Notes: generated by a model not told the origin, from the sequence alone. DNA of 64,000 nucleotides from Pseudothauera rhizosphaerae (GCF_004801305.1 NZ_SSOD01000008.1:124001-188000); one strand, 5' to 3'; numbered from the stretch's first letter, positions 7,108 to 14,323 are shown. Numbers and translations: made by a program.

Positions 7108-7571
7108 CGCGGCGCCCCCTCCATGCACAGGCGGTATTCCTGCGCCCGGCGCCTGGCCAGGCCGCCCAGGCGGCGGCCTCCCGCGTAGATCCAGCGCAGG
7201 ATTTCCGCGCAGGCGCCCGCGTAGTCCGGGGGGGCTGCGCGCAGCTTCTTCACCAGGGTGGAGCCGCAAAAGGCCGGGCCGCCGATGTTGTAGGCGAGGC
7301 TGGCGTAAGCGTCGAATTCGTGCTGGTACAGGGGCACCTCGCCGATGCAGCGGGCGGCCTCGCGGGCGTGCGCCTCGGCGTCCGCCGCCAGGCGCTGCAC
7401 GGCGCGCACCGGGTCGGTACGCTCTCCCGGGCGCACCCCGGCCGTGGCGCCGAAGCCCACCGTGGGCACGCCCACGGCGTCCCGGTACGCCTCGCCCCGA
7501 TAGCCCTCGTAGCCGGCCAGCATGGCCACCAGGGCCGCGGAGGCAGTGAGCCCGATGGCGGCCTTACGCAC
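7104..7571 (-). CDS. Phage lysozyme (GH24) with signal-anchor N-terminus
   Basis: A 155-residue muramidase cleaving the peptidoglycan glycan chain. Catalytic residues are E22, D31 and T37 in EGYRGEAYRDAVGVPTVGFG; the 9- and 6-residue spacing equals T4 lysozyme E11-D20-T26. The N-terminus (KAAIGLTASAALVAMLAGYEG) is a weakly hydrophobic Ala/Gly-rich segment directly abutting the catalytic Glu, as in signal-arrest-release endolysins that are exported by Sec and held inactive. No separate holin was recognised in this window; a pinholin could lie among the unknown small genes. Confidence 0.9.
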   Translation of the reverse strand: MRKAAIGLTASAALVAMLAGYEGYRGEAYRDAVGVPTVGFGATAGVRPGERTDPVRAVQRLAADAEAHAREAARCIGEVPLYQHEFDAYASLAYNIGGPAFCGSTLVKKLRAAPPDYAGACAEILRWIYAGGRRLGGLARRRAQEYRLCMEGAPR

Positions 7572-7830
7572 GGCGCACCCATTGCGGCAGATCGAACCGG
7601 CAGCCGAAGCGCGGCTCGGGCGACACGTAGCGCCCGGCCTCCATCTTCGCGCAGCGACCGAAGGCCGACACCGCCATCAAGCGGTCATCGGCCGGGCGGG
7701 TGAAATGGGCGCAGGTGGCGCAATGGGGGGCGACGCCGGACGGGCGCAGGGCCGCCCCAAGCCCGGCCGCCGCCCCCCCGGGGGGCAGCGCAGACGTGCA
7801 AGCGGCAAGCGTGGGGGTCGTCGTCTCCAT
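7564..7830 (-). CDS. Unrecognised 88-aa Cys-containing phage protein
   Basis: Starts at ATG 7828-7830 (METTTPTLAACTSALPPGG). The C-terminal half has CATCAHF, then FGRCAKM and FGCRF, a spacing that could bind a metal ion. It overlaps the lysozyme start by 8 bp. Downstream of a minus-strand terminator and a perfect hairpin, it could be the first gene of the lysis/late transcript. Similar Cys-rich small proteins occur beside lysis genes of Mu-like phages; function unknown. Confidence 0.65.
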   Translation of the reverse strand: METTTPTLAACTSALPPGGAAAGLGAALRPSGVAPHCATCAHFTRPADDRLMAVSAFGRCAKMEAGRYVSPEPRFGCRFDLPQWVRRA

Positions 7831-7864
7831 GCCGGCATGGTGCCGGGCCGAACGAAACCGATCA

Positions 7865-7882
7865 GGGTGCGGAACCGCACCC
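7865..7882. promoter_or_regulatory. Perfect 8-bp inverted repeat ahead of lysis genes
   Basis: GGGTGCGG and CCGCACCC are separated by AA. It stands between the terminator at 7888-7913 and the first gene of the next minus-strand block, where a late promoter or operator is expected. No convincing -10/-35 pair was found. Confidence 0.35.
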
Positions 7883-7887
7883 GCAAT

Positions 7888-7913
7888 GAAAAGCCCCGCG
7901 CGCGGGCGGGGCT
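7888..7913 (-). terminator. Intrinsic terminator (minus strand)
   Basis: On the minus strand AGCCCCGC, a short GC loop and GCGGGGCT are followed by TTTTCA. It lies just after the stop of the 69-aa gene, separating the BRO regulator block from the lysis block. Confidence 0.7.
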
Positions 7914-7934
7914 GTGGTGCGGGGCGGGTGCCGC

Positions 7935-8144
7935 CTATTCTGGCATGGGAATGCGCTCCACGGCCTCCTTGGCCGCATCCAGGCAGACCTCCACGGCGGC
8001 GAGCAGGTCGGAGGCGCGGTTGGCGTCTTCCATGGTGCAGCCGGGGCCGGGCAGAACCTCCATCAGCAGGCCGGACACGGCGCGGGCGCCGGAGATGCCG
8101 CGTTCCAGATCCAGCCAGGCGAGGCGAGCGTCGGTAATGGCCAT
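7935..8144 (-). CDS. Unrecognised 69-aa phage protein
   Basis: Starts MAITDARLAWLDLERGISGA at ATG 8142-8144. A GGAGG lies within the end of the preceding gene. The product is helical, with a central MEDANRASDLLAAVEVCLDA. It is the last gene before a terminator. The paired neighbour has a similar helical pattern. Family not recognised. Confidence 0.62.
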   Translation of the reverse strand: MAITDARLAWLDLERGISGARAVSGLLMEVLPGPGCTMEDANRASDLLAAVEVCLDAAKEAVERIPMPE

Positions 8145-8147
8145 GGC

Positions 8148-8354
8148 TCAATCCTCCACGTTGCGTTCGATTCCGCCGGCCAGCTCACCGATGACCGCCA
8201 GGATGTCGAGCACGATGGTTTCCGTCAACGCCTCGTCGCACAGGCCGCTGCCTGTCTTGATCACGTCCGCGGCCACAGCCAGCGAACGGATGCGGCCGGC
8301 GATGCGGGCGGTGTGCGCCGCCTGCACTTGCAGATCGTAGGCCAGGTTGCCCAT
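8148..8354 (-). CDS. Unrecognised 68-aa phage protein
   Basis: Starts at ATG 8352-8354 (MGNLAYDLQVQAAHTARIAG), with a near-perfect AAGGAGGTG six bases upstream. It is an all-helical acidic protein ending GGIERNVED. It lies between the BRO regulator and the 69-aa gene, in one transcript ending at 7888. Function unknown. Confidence 0.68.
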   Translation of the reverse strand: MGNLAYDLQVQAAHTARIAGRIRSLAVAADVIKTGSGLCDEALTETIVLDILAVIGELAGGIERNVED

Positions 8355-8355
8355 C

Positions 8356-9096
8356 TCACACCTCCTTGGCCGGGGTGGACAGCATGGCGCGGGCCGGGGG
8401 CTGCTGCAGCTGGCGGCCGACGTGGTCGAGCGCCTCGGCCAGCGGGCGGTTGCAGGCGGTGTGGCGCAGGCGGTTGCTGAGGCGCTGGTGGTAGTCCGCC
8501 AGCCGTTCCTGCTCGACGGCGAGGTGCCGCGCGGCCACGGCGGCGATGAGCGCGGGCGGGCATTCCGGTTCGCCCGCGGCGGGGCTGAACTGGTACTTGG
8601 CGTGCACCACCAGGCTGACCGTGGCCCGGCTGATACCCAGGGCACGGCCGATGTCGGCCAGCGACTGCCCGGCCACGAACAGCTCCAGCGCCAGGCGCTC
8701 CACCCGGCGCGTGACCAGCAGCCGGCCGCCGCCGGGGAGGCTGACCGGGGTGGGCGCAGGCGCGGGCGCCTGGCCGGCCAGCACCGTCTTGGCCCAGATG
8801 CGGAAATCCTTGGCGCGCGGGGTGTTGGCGAACATGCCGAGCAGGACGCAGCCGGTGTCGGAGAAGACGCGCATTTCGCGCATCTGACCCTGCCAACTCA
8901 GTTTGAGTTGGCAGGTGTCGCTATCGGTGAACTCATCCGCATGGCGGATGTACAGGTTGCGGATACCCTGAGCGGCGTTGGCCTCGGCGTAACCGAGCGC
9001 GCGGCCGACCTGCTCGGAGGTCAGCCAGCGGCGGCCGGCGTGGTCGATGACGGACAGCGGAATGCCGTGGAATTCGGCGGGGATGGTGTGGCTCAT
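8356..9096 (-). CDS. BRO-N domain regulator with C-terminal helix-turn-helix
   Basis: A 246-residue DNA-binding protein. Residues 1-110 resemble the BRO-N / phage antirepressor domain (WLTSEQVGRALGY, then RVFSDTGCVLLGMFANTPRA and DFRIWA). A linker rich in Ala/Pro follows. Then comes a helix-turn-helix (QSLADIGRALGISRATVSLV, about residues 143-162) and a helical tail. It is transcribed alone with two small genes and is preceded by an unusual structured leader. It replaces the position of the Mu late activator C, so a late-gene or lysogeny-control role is a reasonable inference. Confidence 0.8.
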   Translation of the reverse strand: MSHTIPAEFHGIPLSVIDHAGRRWLTSEQVGRALGYAEANAAQGIRNLYIRHADEFTDSDTCQLKLSWQGQMREMRVFSDTGCVLLGMFANTPRAKDFRIWAKTVLAGQAPAPAPTPVSLPGGGRLLVTRRVERLALELFVAGQSLADIGRALGISRATVSLVVHAKYQFSPAAGEPECPPALIAAVAARHLAVEQERLADYHQRLSNRLRHTACNRPLAEALDHVGRQLQQPPARAMLSTPAKEV

Positions 9097-9245
9097 GGCG
9101 ACAGTCCTCAGATGGCAGATTCAACCGCCACCCCGCCGCGAAACGGGGTGGCGACCGGAATGCGGGGTTCGCGGACCGGTCTGAGGGCCGGCAGGGCCGA
9201 AGCCCTCCCCACACCCGGCCGCCATGGAGGCTGCGCGAGCGCGTG
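9097..9245 (-). promoter_or_regulatory. Structured leader of the BRO regulator
   Basis: The noncoding stretch carries two strong hairpins on the minus strand: AGGGC-TTCG-GCCCT (9193-9206), with a stable tetraloop, and CCACCCCG...CGGGGTGG (9128-9151), about 30 nt before the start codon at 9096. The leader lies just after a terminator. No gene of convincing coding character is seen. Confidence 0.5.
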
Positions 9246-9248
9246 CGC

Positions 9249-9276
9249 ACAAAAAAGCCGCATCCAAAGGACAGCG
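9249..9276 (-). terminator. Intrinsic terminator (minus strand)
   Basis: Minus strand: GCCGC, an imperfect inner stem TCC-TTT-GGA, GCGGC, then six T. It ends the transcript of the two envelope-type genes or acts as an attenuator for the BRO leader. Confidence 0.65.
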
Positions 9277-9307
9277 GCGCCAGTGCGCCTCAGAATCCGG
9301 GCCGCGA

Positions 9308-9370
9308 CGCCCGCGCTGCCGTTGATGCGGCAGCGGGCGTACTTTGCGCCCGTTTTGACACTGGCGTCAA
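9308..9370. promoter_or_regulatory. Dyad-rich control region with TTGAC-N6-GTCAA operator
   Basis: TTGACACTGGCGTCAA (9355-9370) is a perfect inverted repeat. Next to it is a long GC-rich hairpin, CGCCCGCGCTGCC...GGCAGCGGGCG (9308-9339). The TTGAC half-site also occurs in the operator array at 20.3-20.5 kb, so the same phage repressor might bind here. That link is inference. Confidence 0.45.
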
Positions 9371-9385
9371 TACTGAACCGGGTGC

Positions 9386-9778
9386 TCATCGGCACCCGGC
9401 CAGCCGCTCCGCGGCGAGACGCTGATCATCCCGCGCGTGCCGTATCGGCTCTAGAACCGGCTCGCTGTCACCCAGGCGCATGAAGGTCATGTAAACGTCG
9501 ATCTCCGCCCTCATACCGGCCAGCAGGGCGGTCTTGACCCCCTTGGTGCAGGTCCAGGGCTCGACAGCCTCCAGTTCGCGGACGATCTGCTGCATATCCT
9601 TGACGGGGCCGGACAGGCTGATGCGGCTGGTACTGGCGGCCAGTTGCGCGGCATCCGCCCAGCGGGCCGTCAACCGGTCGATCTGCTCGATGGCGGCCTT
9701 TTCCTTGGAGCTGGTATAGAAGCCGTACCCGCCGCCGATCAGCACCAGCGCCAGAATGAAACCCGCAATGATCTTCAT
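9386..9778 (-). CDS. Membrane-anchored 130-aa protein of unknown function
   Basis: Starts MKIIAGFILALVLIGGGYGF: a Lys followed by a hydrophobic segment (residues 4-20) that is either an anchor or a signal. A helical periplasmic part with ARWADAAQLAASTSRI and a pair of Cys residues (WTCTKG and AGCR) follows. It lies directly downstream of the DUF4124 gene. Not a Mu core gene; it may be a lysogenic-conversion gene acting in the envelope. Family not recognised. Confidence 0.65.
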   Translation of the reverse strand: MKIIAGFILALVLIGGGYGFYTSSKEKAAIEQIDRLTARWADAAQLAASTSRISLSGPVKDMQQIVRELEAVEPWTCTKGVKTALLAGMRAEIDVYMTFMRLGDSEPVLEPIRHARDDQRLAAERLAGCR

Positions 9779-9799
9779 GGTGACTCCCCTCTATGTGGA

Positions 9800-10252
9800 T
9801 CAATCGAACGCCGACACCCGCTTGCCTGGCGGGCAACGGAAGAAGCTGTCCTGCGCGGCCTTCTTGGCCTTTTCCTGCGCACGGGCGATGTTGTCGGGGT
9901 GGCGGTACTCGCCCGCCAGCCGGGCGGCTTCCGCATGCTCCGCCCGCAGCCGGTCGCATTCGTCCGGCTCGGACGCGCGCGCCGGGCGGGCATCCAGCTG
10001 CTCCTGGGCGCGGGCCTTCGCTGCGTCCCGGATCGTCTGCCTTTCGATGAGATCGGCCGTACGCCGGTCCGCGGCCGCAGCCTCCTCCGGGTTGAATCCG
10101 CCGGCGGCCGGCTTGACGGCAGTCGGCGCCGAGTCCGCATAGCACGGGCGATCCGTGATAACGGTCTTGCCGCCTTCCACGCACTTGTACACCTGCGCCT
10201 GGGCGGCCGAGGTCGCCAGCAGCGCGGCGGCGAGGATGATGTAGCGTTTCAT
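9800..10252 (-). CDS. DUF4124-type secreted protein
   Basis: A 150-residue protein with a Sec signal peptide (MKRYIILAAALLATSAAQAQ, cleavage after AQA). It then has VYKCVEGGKTVITDRPC, a typical DUF4124 motif in which two Cys flank a small beta-turn. A long charged helix (QTIRDAAKARAQEQLDARPA) and a C-terminal FRCPPGKRVSAFD follow. DUF4124 proteins are common in beta- and gammaproteobacterial chromosomes and periplasmic. Here the gene sits between mor and the BRO regulator of the phage. ATG at 10250-10252. Confidence 0.78.
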   Translation of the reverse strand: MKRYIILAAALLATSAAQAQVYKCVEGGKTVITDRPCYADSAPTAVKPAAGGFNPEEAAAADRRTADLIERQTIRDAAKARAQEQLDARPARASEPDECDRLRAEHAEAARLAGEYRHPDNIARAQEKAKKAAQDSFFRCPPGKRVSAFD

Positions 10253-10322
10253 GGCGTCCTCCATGTCATGAAGAGCGATGATTCTGCCATTATCACGCCG
10301 GCCGCGTCCGTGCCATGCGTCA

Positions 10323-10763
10323 TCAAAACAACCCCATCTGCCCGCGCCAGTCGCCCGCGCGCTCGTCGGGCGCGGCCTGGCGGTCGGCCTCCTTGAGCAC
10401 TTCGAAGAGGCGGCGGCGCGACAGCCCGGTGGCGCGGCACAGCTCCTCCGCGCCGGCGCCGGCGTCGTACCGGGCGCGTATCCAGCGGTCCCGCGCGGCG
10501 GCGAAGGCGGCGCGGCAGTTGGGAATCTCCAGGATGCCGCCCCGGTACTCGGCGTAGATGCGGCGTGCGGCGGCGGCGCCGGTGAGCTCGGCCACCTGGG
10601 CATAGCGCGCCTCGTCCCGCGGGCGGCCGGCGGCGGGGCAGTAGATGCGCGCGCCGGGCATCTCCCGCACCAGGGCGAACGCGCCGCGCCAGCCGGCGAG
10701 CCGCAGGAGGTTCTTCACGGTGGGCGGCAGGTCGCCTTCCAGAATCTGGAGATCCGCTTTCAT
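10323..10763 (-). CDS. mor: Mor-family transcription activator
   Basis: A 146-residue protein of the Mor/C family, which activates the middle promoter of Mu-like phages. The family core is visible: LEIPNCRAAFAAARDRWIRA (about residues 78-97), RYDAGAGAEELCRATGLSRR as the helix-turn-helix, and LFEVLKEADRQ. ATG at 10761-10763 follows the GemA stop by 5 bp. Mu-like order gemA-mor supports the call. The middle promoter it would activate should lie downstream, in the region before 10252 or near 9350-9380. Confidence 0.88.
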   Translation of the reverse strand: MKADLQILEGDLPPTVKNLLRLAGWRGAFALVREMPGARIYCPAAGRPRDEARYAQVAELTGAAAARRIYAEYRGGILEIPNCRAAFAAARDRWIRARYDAGAGAEELCRATGLSRRRLFEVLKEADRQAAPDERAGDWRGQMGLF

Positions 10764-10768
10764 GGGGG

Positions 10769-11209
10769 CTAGTTGCCCGCCTTCTTGAACTGCAACGTGC
10801 GGTTGAGGGCGCCGACGATGTTGCGCAGGGCCTTCTCGTCGGCGAAGTCGACGCATTCGGCCCAGCCGTTGCGCTTTGCGATGGCATCCGCGTAGCGCAG
10901 GGTGTGCACCTGGCCGGTAACCCGGTGCAGCTCGGCCAGCATGGCATCCACCTTGCCGAGCAAGGCTGCACGCTCGGGCGCGGGGGTGACGCGCTTGCGG
11001 CCCTGGTAGCCCTGCTGGCCGCGGTTCAGATGGTCGAGCACGGCGTTGAGGTCGGCCAGGGTGCAGTCGGTGAGGCTGCGGTGGCGGCCGGTGACCTGGT
11101 AGATGACGGCGCGGCGGGCGTCGTCATCCAGGCCGGCGGCCTTGCAGGCGGCGAAGATGGCACGCTTGCGCGCGGCGATCTGGGCGGCGAGGGGGGCGGA
11201 TGCGGCCAT
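10769..11209 (-). CDS. gemA: GemA-like regulatory protein (DUF1018, Mu gp16)
   Basis: A 146-residue protein matching DUF1018: KRAIFAACKAAGLDDDARRA near the N-terminus, YQVTGRHRSLTDCTLADLNA in the middle, and a C-terminal AIAKRNGWAECVDFADEKAL block followed by LRNIVGALNRTLQF. In Mu, GemA alters host gene expression and DNA topology; the details for relatives are not known. ATG at 11207-11209, adjoining the upstream Cys-containing gene with no gap. Confidence 0.9.
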   Translation of the reverse strand: MAASAPLAAQIAARKRAIFAACKAAGLDDDARRAVIYQVTGRHRSLTDCTLADLNAVLDHLNRGQQGYQGRKRVTPAPERAALLGKVDAMLAELHRVTGQVHTLRYADAIAKRNGWAECVDFADEKALRNIVGALNRTLQFKKAGN

Positions 11210-11210
11210 G

Positions 11211-11432
11211 TCAGCTTTCCTCCGGGATGTCACCACGGCTGGCACCGCAGTGCAGGCACCAATAGCCCGTATCAGCTTCGGGGCACAGCAGCCAGCGGTG
11301 TTCGCACTGTTCCCGCTGCACGCGCTGCTCGATGTTCTCAAGCCGCCGGATGGCGTCGTCGTTCAGATACCGGCGGATGTCGGAGAGCTTGAGGACGATA
11401 TAGCGCCGCTCCCGGATAAATCGTTCCGGCAT
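11211..11432 (-). CDS. Small putative zinc-binding phage protein
   Basis: A 73-residue protein starting MPERFIRERRYIVLKLSDIR. Its C-terminal half has CEHRW, CPEADTGYWCLHCGASRG; the C-x-x-C pair plus preceding Cys/His could form a zinc finger. ATG at 11430-11432 is preceded by GGAGGTG; a GTG one codon upstream is possible. It overlaps the previous gene's stop. Function unknown. Confidence 0.68.
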   Translation of the reverse strand: MPERFIRERRYIVLKLSDIRRYLNDDAIRRLENIEQRVQREQCEHRWLLCPEADTGYWCLHCGASRGDIPEES

Positions 11433-11638
11433 CACACACCTCCCGCCAGCACGCGCTGTTGCACGTGCAGCGGCACGCCGCGGTCGGCCATGAGGACGCG
11501 CACCTTCTCGTGCTCGGGGTTGGTGCGCAGGATGGCCCGCATGTCCTCGACGAACTGGCGCAGCAGCCAGTCCGTGCGCCGGCAGCGGGCGGGGGCCTGG
11601 CGGTACAGGCTGGTATGGGCGTCGATTTCGCGTTTCAT
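11432..11638 (-). CDS. Unrecognised 68-aa phage protein
   Basis: Starts MKREIDAHTSLYRQAPARCR and continues RRTDWLLRQFVEDMRAILRT, an arginine-rich helical protein. Its stop overlaps the next start (TGATG context). It belongs to the early run between HU and GemA. No family recognised. Confidence 0.68.
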   Translation of the reverse strand: MKREIDAHTSLYRQAPARCRRTDWLLRQFVEDMRAILRTNPEHEKVRVLMADRGVPLHVQQRVLAGGV

Positions 11639-11642
11639 GGTG

Positions 11643-11720
11643 TCACTCCTCGTCGATGGGCATCAGCCACAGCAGCGCGCGGTGCAGGATGGCGATCAAG
11701 GTCTCGGCTATCGGGCGCAT
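11643..11720 (-). CDS. Candidate 25-aa hydrophobic micropeptide
   Basis: ATG at 11718-11720 is preceded by a good GGAGG at seven bases. The frame encodes MRPIAETLIAILHRALLWLM plus PIDEE, one hydrophobic helix with an acidic tail. It fills most of the gap between HU and the 68-aa gene. Small membrane peptides are known in phages, but at this size chance cannot be excluded. Confidence 0.4.
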   Translation of the reverse strand: MRPIAETLIAILHRALLWLMPIDEE

Positions 11721-11794
11721 GGCGGCCTCCGCTGGGTGGGGTGGGACTCGGCTTGCCGGATGGCCCGCGGGGCAGGCCATCGAGCCAGGCGGGT

Positions 11795-12067
11795 CTAGGG
11801 GTTGATGGCGTCGGTGAGGGCCTTGGCGGGGGCGAACTTGACGACGACGCGGGCCGGGATCTGCACCGGCTCGCCGGTCTGGGGATTGCGGCCGGTGCGC
11901 GTGATGCGGGCGGAGAGCTTGAGCTTGCCCAGGCCGGGCAGCGTGGCATCGCGGCCGCCGGTGGCCAGGTGCTCGACGATGGCATCGGCCTGCACCTCCA
12001 GCACGCGGCGCGCCTGGGTCTCGACTTCGCGCCCATCGGAGAGGCGGTAACGGAAGGGGTTATTCAT
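11795..12067 (-). CDS. HU/IHF family DNA-binding protein
   Basis: A 90-residue histone-like protein that bends DNA. The arm region shows the HU signature: GLGKLKLSARITRTGRNPQT, then GEPVQIPARVVVKFAPAKAL. An N-terminal helical part (ADAIVEHLATGGRDATLPGL) precedes it. ATG at 12065-12067 (MNNPFRYRLSDG) is used, with AGGAGGTGGC upstream; GTG one codon earlier is possible. Mu needs host HU/IHF for transposition, so a phage-encoded copy may assist transpososome assembly or regulation. Confidence 0.88.
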   Translation of the reverse strand: MNNPFRYRLSDGREVETQARRVLEVQADAIVEHLATGGRDATLPGLGKLKLSARITRTGRNPQTGEPVQIPARVVVKFAPAKALTDAINP

Positions 12068-12666
12068 CACGCCACCTCCTTGCTCTTCGCCTTCGCCTTG
12101 CCCTTGCGCTCCTTCGGCTTGTCGTCGTCGCCCTGGCGGCGGATGGCGTCGGCGATCAGGGCCTGGGCGAGCTTCTCCACGTCGGCGGCGCCGATGGTGA
12201 TGAAGGGGTTGTCCGCGCCGCTGATGCGGTTGATGCCGAGCTTCTGGTGCGCGGCGGCGGGCAGTTGCGCCAGGGCGTCGGCGACCAGGGTTTCTTCGGT
12301 GCGGATGAGCAGGTCGGCCTGGGCGGGCAGCAGCGCGCGGATGCGCTTGATGAGGGCCGCGTCGTCGCCCCAGTCGAGGGAGTCTTCCGCCTTGCGGTAG
12401 CCGGCGCGCACGCCGTTGACGCTGACGCTGCGGGGTTTCTCGAAGAGCTGCGGGGCGCCTTCCAGCAGGCTCATGAGGGCGCGGTGGGCGGCGGCTTCTT
12501 CTTCCGCGGCGGCGTCCATGCCGGCGCGGTGACGGTCGTAGATGGGCTGGATGGCGGCCTTGATTTCGTCATGGCACAGGGCCGCTCGGGCCGTGGTGGC
12601 GGTGTGGGCCACGGCGAGGCGGTCGACGGCGGCGCGGATCTGGTCGAGGGTAACGGGGGGGGTCAT
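12067..12666 (-). CDS. Gam-like host-nuclease inhibitor candidate
   Basis: A 199-residue protein with an N-terminal coiled-coil-like half, a central KPRSVSVNGVRAGYRK followed by LDWGDDAALIKRIRALLP, and a C-terminal LGINRISGADNPFITIGAAD. This matches the layout of Mu Gam, a Ku-like dimer that coats linear phage DNA ends (long helices, then an S-V-x-x-G beta strand and an alpha/beta end). The tail is a basic Lys-rich extension (KPKERKGKAKAKSKEVA) not typical of Gam. Its place in the early region also fits. Confidence 0.6.
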   Translation of the reverse strand: MTPPVTLDQIRAAVDRLAVAHTATTARAALCHDEIKAAIQPIYDRHRAGMDAAAEEEAAAHRALMSLLEGAPQLFEKPRSVSVNGVRAGYRKAEDSLDWGDDAALIKRIRALLPAQADLLIRTEETLVADALAQLPAAAHQKLGINRISGADNPFITIGAADVEKLAQALIADAIRRQGDDDKPKERKGKAKAKSKEVA

Positions 12667-12669
12667 GGG

Positions 12670-13089
12670 TCAGGCTCCGATGCGGGTGAGAGGGTGGTCG
12701 GCGCCGGGCGCGATGGCGGCGCGGCCGGCGGGGGTGATGCGGTAGCGGTTGGTGCGGGTGGGGCCGGTGCGGCCGGCGCGCTCCACCAGGCCGGCGGCGA
12801 CGAGGGTGGCGAGTACCCAGCCCCATTGCCCGGTGGTGACATCCGGCCGCAGTGCGGCGAGGCGCGGGGCGTCGAGCTGGCCCGCGTGGTCGAGCGCCCC
12901 CAGGGCGATGCGCCGCAGGTGGTTGGCGCTGGCCGCGCTGCGGGCGCGGCGCTTGTCGCGCTCGCGGCTGCGGGCGTTTTCCGCTGGCGGCGGCGGGGCG
13001 GCCGCGGCTTCAAGCGCGGCCATGAGGCCGGCGAGCTGGCCGGAGAGGCTGAAGGGGCCGGAGAGGTGGCCGAGGGGGCGGGCAGTCAT
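12670..13089 (-). CDS. Winged-helix phage early protein
   Basis: A 139-residue protein. The C-terminal half looks like a winged helix: GQWGWVLATLVAAGLVERAG, then TNRYRITPAGRAAIAPG, the typical wing and final helix seen in MarR/PadR-type folds. The N-terminal part is Ala/Pro-rich with a basic RSRERDKRRARS patch. ATG at 13087-13089 overlaps the upstream gene stop. One of several winged-helix proteins in this early block; target unknown. Confidence 0.65.
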   Translation of the reverse strand: MTARPLGHLSGPFSLSGQLAGLMAALEAAAAPPPPAENARSRERDKRRARSAASANHLRRIALGALDHAGQLDAPRLAALRPDVTTGQWGWVLATLVAAGLVERAGRTGPTRTNRYRITPAGRAAIAPGADHPLTRIGA

Positions 13090-14081
13090 TGGGCGGCGCC
13101 TCCCTGCTGCTGGGCGTACCCGGCCAGCAGCAGGGCGAGGCGGGCGACGGCCTCACGCGGGAGCTGGGTGAGCACGGCGCCGTCGAGGATGTCGAGCGCG
13201 CCGTCATCCCACAGCGCGAAGCGGATGGTCATGTCGGGGCAGGCGGCTCCGCTCAGGGAGAGGTCCGTGGCCGGATCGGCGTCGGGGGCGGGCTCGATGC
13301 GGTGCGCCGCGTCCGGCTCACCGGCGCCGGCGGCCGGGTCGTAGTAGCAGCAGACCTGACCGCGGCGGCCAGGGCGCTGGATAGTGGCCAGATCGCCGGC
13401 CGATACCAGCCTCGCGAGGGTGCGCGAGACGGTGGCCTGGGTCACGCCCAGCATGTCGCCGATGGATTTCGCGCTGATGCCATGGTCGGCGGTGAGGCCG
13501 GCGACGATCTGGCGGATGTGGTCGCTCAGCTGGCCGGGCAGCCGGCGCGAGGCGGAGGCGGTCATGGTGGTCCCCTGAGTGGATGCGGGATCGCTGGATA
13601 CGCCAGCGGCGGAGCCCGCGCGCGCCATCGGCCTGGCCGGCTCGTGAGCCGGCGCGACCGGCCCCTCTTGACCCGCAGGGGCGACCTGCGGTGCTGCATC
13701 GGGGGGGGCGGCCGGCTTGCTCAGGTCCGGCCGCGGGTCGCGCTGCGGGTCCGGGGCGGCGGGGAAGCGCCGCGGGCGGACATCCGCGGGGAAGAGCGCG
13801 CTGTGTCTGTTGCCCGTCCAGCTGCCGGTCTCGACGTGAATGCCGGTGGGCCAGATGGCGAGCCACATCTCGTCGTCACCGGCGCGCTGGATGCGGGCGG
13901 TGGCAATGGCGCGGTGGCGCTGCAGGCGGTCCAGGGCGGCGTCCAGGGTGCCGGGCTCGATGCCCAGCGCCCGGCCCACGTCGGCGGCGCGGGCGGGGGC
14001 CTTGCTGGTGGCGCGCTCGATGTGCCGCAGGATGCGGGCGGTGAGCGAGTGCCGGTCCGGGGCGGGGTGCGGGGCGTTCAC
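13086..14081 (-). CDS. Two-domain helix-turn-helix phage early protein
   Basis: A 331-residue protein with two winged-helix units. The first, near residues 14-60, has DVGRALGIEPGTLDAALDRL; the second, near 190-225, has SAKSIGDMLGVTQATVSRTL followed by LVSAGDLATIQRPGRRGQ. A Pro/Ala-rich linker joins them. The C-terminal 60 residues (MTIRFALWDDGALDILDGAV) form a separate small domain. GTG at 14079-14081 is chosen because its GTGA overlaps the preceding stop; the alternative ATG upstream lies inside the neighbour. Function unknown. Confidence 0.65.
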   Translation of the reverse strand: MNAPHPAPDRHSLTARILRHIERATSKAPARAADVGRALGIEPGTLDAALDRLQRHRAIATARIQRAGDDEMWLAIWPTGIHVETGSWTGNRHSALFPADVRPRRFPAAPDPQRDPRPDLSKPAAPPDAAPQVAPAGQEGPVAPAHEPARPMARAGSAAGVSSDPASTQGTTMTASASRRLPGQLSDHIRQIVAGLTADHGISAKSIGDMLGVTQATVSRTLARLVSAGDLATIQRPGRRGQVCCYYDPAAGAGEPDAAHRIEPAPDADPATDLSLSGAACPDMTIRFALWDDGALDILDGAVLTQLPREAVARLALLLAGYAQQQGGAAQ

Positions 14082-14323
14082 AGCACCACCCGGCACGGCA
14101 GGCCACGGTCGGCGGCGTAGTTGAGCAGGCGCAGGGCGTCGCGGGCAGCGGCGTCCACCCCCCTAGCGGAGACATAGACTTCGGCCCGACTCTCCCCGTC
14201 CCCACGCACGACCATCCAGGCACGGTCCGACGGGCCGAATTCGAGCACGGCAGTCACCAGCCGCACCAGGGCATCGAGCAGTTCCGGCGCCATGGCGTTG
14301 AGGGTTTCGGCGGGCGCGCTCAC
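14078..14323 (-). CDS. Unrecognised 81-aa phage early protein
   Basis: Starts with GTG (14321-14323) overlapping the previous stop as GTGA. The frame reads SAPAETLNAMAPELLDALVR then DRAWMVVRGDGESRAEVYVS, a small alpha/beta protein. Part of a chain of early genes joined by 4-bp overlaps. No family recognised. Confidence 0.6.
   Translation of the reverse strand: MSAPAETLNAMAPELLDALVRLVTAVLEFGPSDRAWMVVRGDGESRAEVYVSARGVDAAARDALRLLNYAADRGLPCRVVL

Noticed and set aside
9108..9395. Minus-strand frame of 95 codons over the BRO leader
   Set aside because: It spans the terminator, hairpins and operator; its start lies at the end of the upstream gene. Noncoding structure explains the region better.
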